Of a DNA stretch of 64,000 nt, positions 58,334 through 64,000 are shown piece by piece; position 1 is the stretch's first letter; every line of letters starts with the position of its first letter. A program made the translations under genes and the position numbers. This DNA is from Catellatospora paridis (GTDB taxonomy: Bacteria; Actinomycetota; Actinomycetes; Mycobacteriales; Micromonosporaceae). The stretch spans positions 12,313-76,312 of the forward strand of contig NZ_ML769317.1 in NCBI RefSeq assembly GCF_009720365.1. Reading direction: 5' to 3'. Under the pieces are notes generated by a model that was not told the origin of the DNA, made no database searches, and was given only the letters and a program-made list of their open reading frames with translations.

Positions 58334-59319
58334 TTGCTGATCACGCCCTCCGGACCCTTGTTCTCCGGCTGCGCTTGCGGTAGATCCGGTCCAGGCACCG
58401 CGATCTTCTCCTCGCCGGTGAGCCCCGACTTGATCTCGATGACCTTCCCGTCCGTCAGCCCCAGCACCACGTCCCGCGTCTCGCGGGTGCCGTCCGGGCG
58501 TACCACGTCAACCAGGCCCTTGCCCTGACCGCCCGCCACGGCCTCCACCGGAAGGACCAGCGCGTTGGCCGCCTTGGCGGTGATGACCTCCAGCGTCGCC
58601 GACGCGCCGTTGATCAGCGTGACCCCGGCCGGCGCGAGGCAGACCAGCCGCATGCCGGTCGCCTCCGACGGCTGCACGTTCTGCTGGGGTGCCTTCTGCA
58701 CCGGAGGCGCCGGCGACGCGCTCGGATCCGGCGCCGGGGGAGCGGGCGGTTCTGGCAACGTCCCTGACGGCAACGCCGCGATCGTGCCCAGCACCTTGCA
58801 CGCGAACGGCCCAGGGCCATTCGTGATCTGCGCGCGCACCGTCGTCAACGCCGCCGACAGCTTGTATGCCTGCGCACCGTCGATCTCGGCGACGATCGCA
58901 TAACCCACATGCTTGGCCGACACGACCGGCATCCCCGCCTGCACCGTCGACCGGTCGTCGACCAGCCGCCCGGCGAACGCCGCCCCCGCCGGTACGGTCA
59001 CGTGGTAGGCCTTGCCGCCCTTCCACACCGACGCGACCCGGGTCGCCTTCTTCGGCGTCGACGTCGGCGGCTGCACGTTCAGATAGCGGATCTGGCCCGA
59101 CACCGGCGTGACCAGCCCGAACACCGGGTTGATGGCCACCTTGCCGGTCAAGCTCACCCGGTTGGTGAGCTCCTGCCGCGTGGGCTTCACGGTCGTCATC
59201 ACTGTGCCCCGAGCCGCCAGACCCGGCGTCTCCGCCGGCGTCTGGTTGCCGGAACAGCCTGCGGCCGTTCCCGCCGCCACGACGGCAGCCATCAGGCAGA
59301 TCAAAAGTCTCTTGCGCAC
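58330..59319 (-). CDS. lipoprotein adaptor of the ABC transporter (membrane-fusion type)
   Basis: This 329-residue protein has a lipoprotein signal (MRKRLLICLMAAVVAAGTAAGC, Cys about 22). The mature part carries HlyD/MFP-like beta segments (TNRVSLTGKVAINPVFGLV, ITAKAANALVLPVEAV, TRETRDVVLGLTDGKVIEI) and a Pro-rich insertion (about 190-215). It would sit outside the membrane and couple to the permease. Substrate of the system is unknown; export of a peptide, lipid or antibiotic is typical. Confidence 0.87.
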   Translation of the reverse strand: MRKRLLICLMAAVVAAGTAAGCSGNQTPAETPGLAARGTVMTTVKPTRQELTNRVSLTGKVAINPVFGLVTPVSGQIRYLNVQPPTSTPKKATRVASVWKGGKAYHVTVPAGAAFAGRLVDDRSTVQAGMPVVSAKHVGYAIVAEIDGAQAYKLSAALTTVRAQITNGPGPFACKVLGTIAALPSGTLPEPPAPPAPDPSASPAPPVQKAPQQNVQPSEATGMRLVCLAPAGVTLINGASATLEVITAKAANALVLPVEAVAGGQGKGLVDVVRPDGTRETRDVVLGLTDGKVIEIKSGLTGEEKIAVPGPDLPQAQPENKGPEGVISK

Positions 59320-59749
59320 CGGGTCCCCTCACTCGCGCATCCAGCCGGCCACCTAGCAGACGCCGCAACGCACCTCGGCGTTGCCTCAGCGTCCGGCCAT
59401 GGCGCGCTGACCGTAACCGGGAACCCGTCATTCGCGCTGTCCCTGTCGTCACCCCCCGTCCGCACTAATTGTTGATCATAGGGTTGGTGCGTACCCCAGC
59501 GCCGAGCCAAGGGCCAGACCCTGACCGAGTCGACCCGCGAGCGCAGCCGCGCCGTCGCCTGATGTTCCCCGGGTTATCGGGGGGACCTCAGGGTGAGCCC
59601 CCTGGGCCTACGCCGCTAACGGTGTAAGCCGGTTGGCGAGATACCTTACGGCCGCGAACAGGCGTCCTTCGACGGCGTTGAGTGCGGGTCCCGTTTCGCG
59701 AAAGACCAGCTGGGCGGCGACACGGCAATATCCGCCGCCACCCAGGATG

Positions 59750-59900
59750 AGGATCATGGATCGGCAGGTCACCAGCCATCGTGATCATCTACTTAGGGTT
59801 CATGTAGCCCCGGAGACGCCAGACTTCAGCCCGGAGATGTTCTCCCTGTTCAATGCCGTTGTCGAGGCCGCGCTTCGGGGTGCGTTTGGGGCGGCTCGCC
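59750..59900. repeat. attachment-like repeat, copy C
   Basis: The 48-base core 59764-59811 (from GCAGGTCACC to GTAGCCCC) matches copies A and B, and the similarity to copy A continues to about 59900. No intact gene lies in 59320-60255; this repeat and the following recombinase remnant are the only contents seen. Confidence 0.7.
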
Positions 59901-60090
59901 GAAGCGTGAGTGGACCTTGATTGCAGCGCGACCTCGCCAGCCTCGTCAGGGCACTTGCACCCCGGCCGGGATCTGCGCCCTGCAATGGGATCTTGAAAGT
60001 GGGGATGAGCTGGTCGCCCATGATGTGGATCTCGAAGACGTGGGTTTCGACTATCGCCTTGCGCTGGCTGGGGGCCAGCCGCATTGAGAC
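59800..60090 (-). pseudogene. remnant of a recombinase 3' end next to attachment-like repeat C
   Basis: The minus strand encodes RLAPSQRKAIVETHVFEIHI and MGDQLIPTFKIPLQGAD, then a low-complexity tail ending SGVSGAT and a stop inside the repeat. The middle resembles the C-terminal end of actinobacterial serine recombinases as I remember them. The rest of the gene is absent. If right, the repeat is an attP-like site beside an integrase gene. Confidence 0.45.
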
Positions 60091-60255
60091 GGATCGCTCG
60101 CAGGGCACTGAGCAGGTAAAACGAGGATCTTTCGGTGGAAGCACAACGGGCACTTCGCCGTGCCGGACGGGCCTGCGGTTGCGTCCCGGCGGCCGTAGCC
60201 AGCGAATACCCAGTGTGTGACGGTACGAAAACCATTCTTTGTGGAGGGAGATCGA

Positions 60256-61020
60256 GTGAGAGTCACACGCATCCTGGGCACCCTGGCGGCGGCCGTCGCG
60301 CTGGTGGCCGGTCCGGGCCTGGCCCAGCCGGCGTACGCGGCGACGGTCACCGTCAGCGGCACGGTCTCCTGCGAGTACGGGCGTGCCGTGGTCGGGGTCT
60401 GGGTTCAAGCGAACTCAGGCGGCAGCGGTTTCGCGAGCTGGAGCGCGACCCCGGGGCGGGCCAACGTGGCCAGCTATAGCCGGGCGGTGTCGTCCGGCAC
60501 GGTGTCGCTGCACGTCGGTTGCGGTGGGACTGGCGGCGGTTGGTGGGGCGACAACTGGACCGGCGGCGTCAACGTCGGCGGCAACGCCACGCTCAACGCC
60601 CTGTGCTACGAGGCCGCGGGCACCGGCACGCGCTGCAACTGGCCCGCCCGCGGTGCGACCATCGACCGCAACTGGTTCGCAGCCGGCTACTGCACCTGGG
60701 GTGCGGCCGACATCTGGAGGTCGCGGACCGGCAATTACCCGGGCTGGAGCGGTAACGCCTTGGACTGGGACACGAATGCGGCGGCGAAGGGGTGGACCGT
60801 CGTGGACACCCCACGGGCCCGGTCCGTCGTGGTCATGGAGCCGGGCGCGACCACCAGCAGCCTGGGCCATGTCGGCTGGGTGAACCACTACTACGTCTCG
60901 GGCGGCACCGTGTATCTCAACATCACCGACATGAACTCCAGCGGGTTCGGGGTGTGGAGCACCTACGACCGCGCCTGGAAACCGGGGTATATGCGGTTCG
61001 TGTTGGCGCCGACGCCGTAG
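60256..61020 (+). CDS. secreted CHAP-domain hydrolase
   Basis: This 254-residue protein has a signal peptide ending near AYAAT. A small beta domain (about 30-130) precedes a CHAP cysteine amidase/peptidase domain with the catalytic Cys in YCTWGAADIW, the His in GHVGWVNH and the downstream ITDMN. CHAP enzymes cut peptidoglycan peptides, so it probably acts on cell walls outside the cell. The GTG at 60256 follows GGAGGGAG by about 5 bases. Confidence 0.85.
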   Translation: MRVTRILGTLAAAVALVAGPGLAQPAYAATVTVSGTVSCEYGRAVVGVWVQANSGGSGFASWSATPGRANVASYSRAVSSGTVSLHVGCGGTGGGWWGDNWTGGVNVGGNATLNALCYEAAGTGTRCNWPARGATIDRNWFAAGYCTWGAADIWRSRTGNYPGWSGNALDWDTNAAAKGWTVVDTPRARSVVVMEPGATTSSLGHVGWVNHYYVSGGTVYLNITDMNSSGFGVWSTYDRAWKPGYMRFVLAPTP

Positions 61021-61029
61021 CGCGAAGGC

Positions 61030-61065
61030 CGGTGTGCCCCGGATCGCTGGGTCCGGGGCACACCG
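61030..61065. terminator. hairpin terminator after the CHAP gene
   Basis: A perfect 14-bp stem (61030-61043 with 61052-61065) around an 8-base loop begins 10 bases after the CHAP stop. The convergent amine oxidase gene ends at 61208. Confidence 0.85.
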
Positions 61066-61207
61066 TTCACTCCCCAACCGACGGCCACCAGCAGCGGGGT
61101 TCTGGGCGACGGATTTACAGCCCGAGCGCAAGATGTCCGTTGAGCTGCAGTTGTCCGCGAGAATTTCACCGTTCCCCCGGACAATCCCCGGATCTTGCAT
61201 GTCGAGG

Positions 61208-62578
61208 TCAGGCGGTGACCGGCGACTTGAGTCCGGCGGGGGATAGGGTCTGGTGGCCGCTGGCGGTCAGATACTGGTCGGTGTGCTGGGCGGCGTGGTA
61301 GCCGCTTTCGATGGCTCCGTCGATGGAGGAGCGCCACGAGACCGCGGAGTCGCCGCTGGCAAAGAAGAGCCGGCCTTCGGCAGTGCGCATCTCTGGCAGC
61401 ACCTGCGTCAGCTGCCCTGGGCGGTAGATGCACCAGGTGCCGAGCGCGTACGGGTCGTTGCTCCAGTCCCATCCGTGGATGCTTTCCACTTCGACGCCGG
61501 GCAGCAGCGGCTGCAGCGCCTCCTGCATGCCGGCAGCGTCGTCGAAGCTGCTCATCGGCAGCCGTTTCGGGGTGGCGGCGAACACGATCAGCCAGGAGCC
61601 GTTCGTGTTGTGGTCGTAGGTCACCACCCAGTTGACCGGCTGAGCCTCCGGGGCCATGACGGCGACGTTGCCGATGTCGCCTTTCACGCGTACGTAGCAC
61701 TTCATGCCAGCGCCTGCGTGCCGTTCGGCGGACGCGGTCCGTTTGATCTGCGACAGGGGCGGGTCGAACTCCACGGTGTTCAGCACGTTCATCGGGAGCG
61801 TGATCACGGCGGTCGGGGCGGTGATCGTGTCGCCGTTGGTGAGTTCGACACTGACCTGCTTGCCGTTCTGCGTGATCCGCCGCACGGGCGAGTTGAGGCG
61901 GATGTCGGCGAGTCTTGCCTGCGCGGCGATGGAGTCGATCAGCTCGCGTGTGCCCTTCACCAGCTTCGTGGCCGACAACGCGGCCAGCATCTGTTCGGCG
62001 CTCCACCCCGACAAGGCATAGAACCGGAAGAGCTCGGTCGCGGCAGCCTGATCGATCGGTCCGAACGCGGTCACGCAGCACATCCCCTCGACCCAGTCAC
62101 GCAGCTTCGGCGCCACCTTTATGGTCTCCAGGTGCTGGCGCATCGATCGAGCGTCCATGTTCTGCGGGTCCGGACCCCACGTCCCGGTGTACGGCTCGGG
62201 GAACAGCGTCGTGCCGGGCGCGCAGTACTGGCCGAGCGCGTCGATTGCCCGGGCGACGTCGTCGTCGGACAGGTCCACCACGCGGCCGCCGGACACGACC
62301 GCTTGCCGCAGTCCTTCCAGCACCGGGAAGGTTTCGGTTTCCACCTCGTAGCGGTCGATCTCGGCCCAAACGTGTGGCTGCAGGGGGTGGACCCAGGTGC
62401 CGCCGAGTTCCATCGCATGCCCGTCGTGGTCCGACGTGTAGGTCCGGCCGCCCAGCCGGTCGCGCGCTTCGAGCAGCACCGATGTCCGCCCCCGCATCGT
62501 CAATTCGCGTGCAGCCGTCACCCCTGCGAATCCGCCGCCGATGATCACGACATCCGGACTCGACTCACTTGTCGCCAC
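61208..62578 (-). CDS. flavin monoamine oxidase family protein
   Basis: This 456-residue FAD enzyme oxidises amines or amino-acid-like substrates. It has the dinucleotide motif VVIIGGGFAGVTAARELTM, GGRTYT, ELGGTWVHP and the C-terminal FAD block FFASGDSAVSWRSSIDGAIE. Length is usual for the family. The GTG at 62578 lies 6 bases from an AAGGAG, and that ribosome site is duplicated (see 62580-62608). Its substrate is unknown and no partner gene is next to it. Confidence 0.9.
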   Translation of the reverse strand: MATSESSPDVVIIGGGFAGVTAARELTMRGRTSVLLEARDRLGGRTYTSDHDGHAMELGGTWVHPLQPHVWAEIDRYEVETETFPVLEGLRQAVVSGGRVVDLSDDDVARAIDALGQYCAPGTTLFPEPYTGTWGPDPQNMDARSMRQHLETIKVAPKLRDWVEGMCCVTAFGPIDQAAATELFRFYALSGWSAEQMLAALSATKLVKGTRELIDSIAAQARLADIRLNSPVRRITQNGKQVSVELTNGDTITAPTAVITLPMNVLNTVEFDPPLSQIKRTASAERHAGAGMKCYVRVKGDIGNVAVMAPEAQPVNWVVTYDHNTNGSWLIVFAATPKRLPMSSFDDAAGMQEALQPLLPGVEVESIHGWDWSNDPYALGTWCIYRPGQLTQVLPEMRTAEGRLFFASGDSAVSWRSSIDGAIESGYHAAQHTDQYLTASGHQTLSPAGLKSPVTA

Positions 62579-62579
62579 C

Positions 62580-62608
62580 GTCTTCTCCTTCTGAGTCTTC
62601 TCCTTCTG
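62580..62608 (-). promoter_or_regulatory. tandem ribosome-binding-site repeat
   Basis: The 14-base unit CAGAAGGAGAAGAC (minus strand) occurs twice with a 1-base spacer. Each holds AAGGAG; the near one is 6 bases from the amine oxidase GTG. Copy-number change here could tune translation. Confidence 0.6.
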
Positions 62609-63104
62609 CGTTCAGCTGATCGCCACGCGTACGGAACCGGCCTCCTGCGCACACGCAGTAATGGCGGTCTGCCGGCCCAAACCCTCGACGGGGTGAACGC
62701 CCACCGCATTCGCGGTGACAAAGGCCCTGAAAGTGAAATCTTATCCAACCGACCGCTTCCTGGCAGGCTGTTGCGACAACACCCCGGCCGATCGGTTTGT
62801 ACCTGAAGACGCCTACGTGACCAGCACCAAGTCGCCTGAGCAGGGTGGGTCGGAGCTGGTGTCAGTGTGAGGGCTCAGGCCCTGCTTGACCTAAGCGCCT
62901 CGGCTGACCGTCAAGCCCGGATTGCCAGCGAAGGGCGCAGGCGACTAGAAGATGTCAGCAGTACAACCGGCGCGAACGACCGCCAAGGGCTCTCCAGAAC
63001 CGTGGCCCACAGCGGCCCCTACTCGGCTGCCGGCTGGAGGCTGCCGAGCACTAGAGCGCAGTCAGACGTCGAAACATGATTTCCTCCGGCTCCGCACAGC
63101 CGTT

Positions 63105-63589
63105 GAACTGGTGCTCCCGCAGGTGGGTGGATACTGTGCTGGGATCGTCGGGCAGGCCGAGTTGGGCCGCCACCTCCGTGACGGCTTTGCGCTCGTGCAC
63201 GTAGACATTGCGTGGCAGGCCCGAGTCGGCTGGGCTGCTGCTGCGTCGACCGTGCCGGCACCGGTACGCGGCCCGGTTGTGCACCCAGTGATCGCGTTCC
63301 ACCGGCGGGCCTCTGACCGGCCGAGTACATCGTCGGCTTCCGACAGCGGCGCGCGGTTGGTGCGCTGCCGGTTCCACGCCTGCCTGCCGGTGAAGCGATG
63401 GCCTCCAGCAGCAGCGCAGCTTGCGGCCGCTCGCTCCATTCCAAACGGTGTGAGCAGCCGATATCGAAGAACTCGGCGACAATCGTGCCGCGCCCGTCGA
63501 TAAGATCCTCGGCGGAGTCACGCTTCCAGCGGGCGGACGACGAGCAAGCCCAGCAGATCTGGCCGCCTGGGATGGATAGAGTCGGCCAT
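63105..63589 (-). pseudogene. internally deleted serine recombinase
   Basis: It starts like the intact recombinase (MADSIHPRRPDLLG compared with MADSVQHGGPDLLG) and keeps segments GRGTIVAEFFDIGCSHRLEW, TGRQAWNRQRTN and YRCRHGRRSSSPADSGLPRN. The segment with the catalytic Ser (FYGRIS) and most of the middle are missing, and the frame changes. It also shares the upstream sequence of the intact gene. It has the same orientation and lies about 33 kb from that copy. Confidence 0.82.
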
Positions 63590-63763
63590 TGCGACAACTC
63601 CCTTCGGGAGAGCCCCGCTACGTTGAACAAATCATCCGTAATCTCTTCTGATACATGCAATACATCGGGAGGGTGGCAGGCAGAACCGGTAGGGCAGGAT
63701 CGCCGGGCGAAAGAAACCGAGTTCTGCGCGGGTACTCCACTCGGCTAGTGTTCGCCGGTGGCA

Positions 63764-64000
63764 ATGGGGCGGCGGACATATCGCGACGTGGACGGCGAGC
63801 GGGTTGAGGGCACGTGGCGGCACGTCTTCGTCCGCAACATGGACATGTACTTCCTCACCGACATGTTCATTTACGCGGATGGGGCCGTCGACTGCGGCAC
63901 AGGCGGGCTCACCGACCTGGACGGCCTCCGTGAACAGCTGCGCTGCGGCCGTGTGGCGGTAAGCCTGGCCGAGGGGGGCCAGGTGTCGGCACACCATCTC
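63764..64000 (+). CDS. hypothetical protein, 3' end outside the window
   Basis: An open frame begins with MGRRTYRDVDGERVEGTWRH and continues with VRNMDMYFLTDMFIYADGA and DCGTGGLTDLDGL to the window end with no stop. A GTG at 63758 is an alternative start. The first block recalls a small actinobacterial hypothetical family. It lies next to the recombinase pseudogene and may be cargo of an old element. Confidence 0.65.
   Translation, partial: MGRRTYRDVDGERVEGTWRHVFVRNMDMYFLTDMFIYADGAVDCGTGGLTDLDGLREQLRCGRVAVSLAEGGQVSAHHL

Overview
This is high-GC (about 70%) actinobacterial DNA with strong third-position GC, many GTG starts, short overlapping gene junctions and many secreted lectin/LamG/PKD proteins. 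A filamentous actinomycete, probably of the Micromonosporaceae, fits best; the family is inference, since no rRNA or other marker gene is present. The window is a chromosomal accessory region with a tRNA-Leu, at least one integrated island and several scars of older insertions. It is not phage or plasmid backbone.

Layout. 0.1-7.5 kb: a 2364-residue secreted RHS polymorphic toxin (YD repeats, Hint protease, C-terminal nucleotidyltransferase toxin) followed by its probable immunity gene. 7.7-10.5 kb: a translationally coupled FAD oxidoreductase and Rieske oxygenase. 10.5-13.7 kb: a membrane protein, a metallophosphoesterase, a P-loop kinase and a histidine phosphatase. 14-22.5 kb: an exported-protein region with two paralogous secreted proteins flanking a PST-rich membrane-anchored protein and a large LamG/bulb-lectin protein; an intact VOC gene and gene scars lie among them. 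22.5-29 kb: a DUF4386 membrane protein, an ECF sigma factor coupled to a membrane beta-propeller protein, a GH2 beta-galactosidase and a small kinase.

29.16-40.6 kb: tRNA-Leu(GAG) followed by an 11.3-kb genomic island. It starts with a large serine recombinase whose stop codon lies 3 bases beyond the tRNA, and it ends at a near-copy of the tRNA 3' end (22 of 25 bases) followed by a strong hairpin that looks like the displaced tRNA terminator. Its cargo is an Mrr-type restriction endonuclease, a decayed DUF2716 gene, a lipoprotein, two reverse-strand hypothetical genes and a tight five-gene operon of uncharacterised proteins, two cargo proteins carrying zinc ribbons. The 48-base half of the right junction recurs at 35.07 and 59.76 kb, and a deleted second copy of the recombinase lies at 63.1-63.6 kb, so related elements have entered this neighbourhood repeatedly.

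40.8-46.7 kb: a 1946-residue exported ThuA / sugar-dehydrogenase-like / PKD / CBM protein. 47.5-48.7 kb: a PadR regulator coupled to a membrane protein. 49.1-56.2 kb: a fumarylacetoacetate-hydrolase-like gene, a chimeric crotonase fragment, an intact crotonase, a LAL-type regulator and a large hypothetical gene. 56.3-59.3 kb: an adaptor-ATPase-permease ABC operon. 60.2-62.6 kb: a secreted CHAP hydrolase and a flavin amine oxidase. 63.1-64 kb: the recombinase pseudogene and a hypothetical gene cut by the window edge.

The most promising places for undescribed biology are the island cargo (31-40.3 kb), the RHS toxin-immunity pair and the sigma/propeller pair. Functions for the five-gene operon are not assigned because nothing visible supports one.
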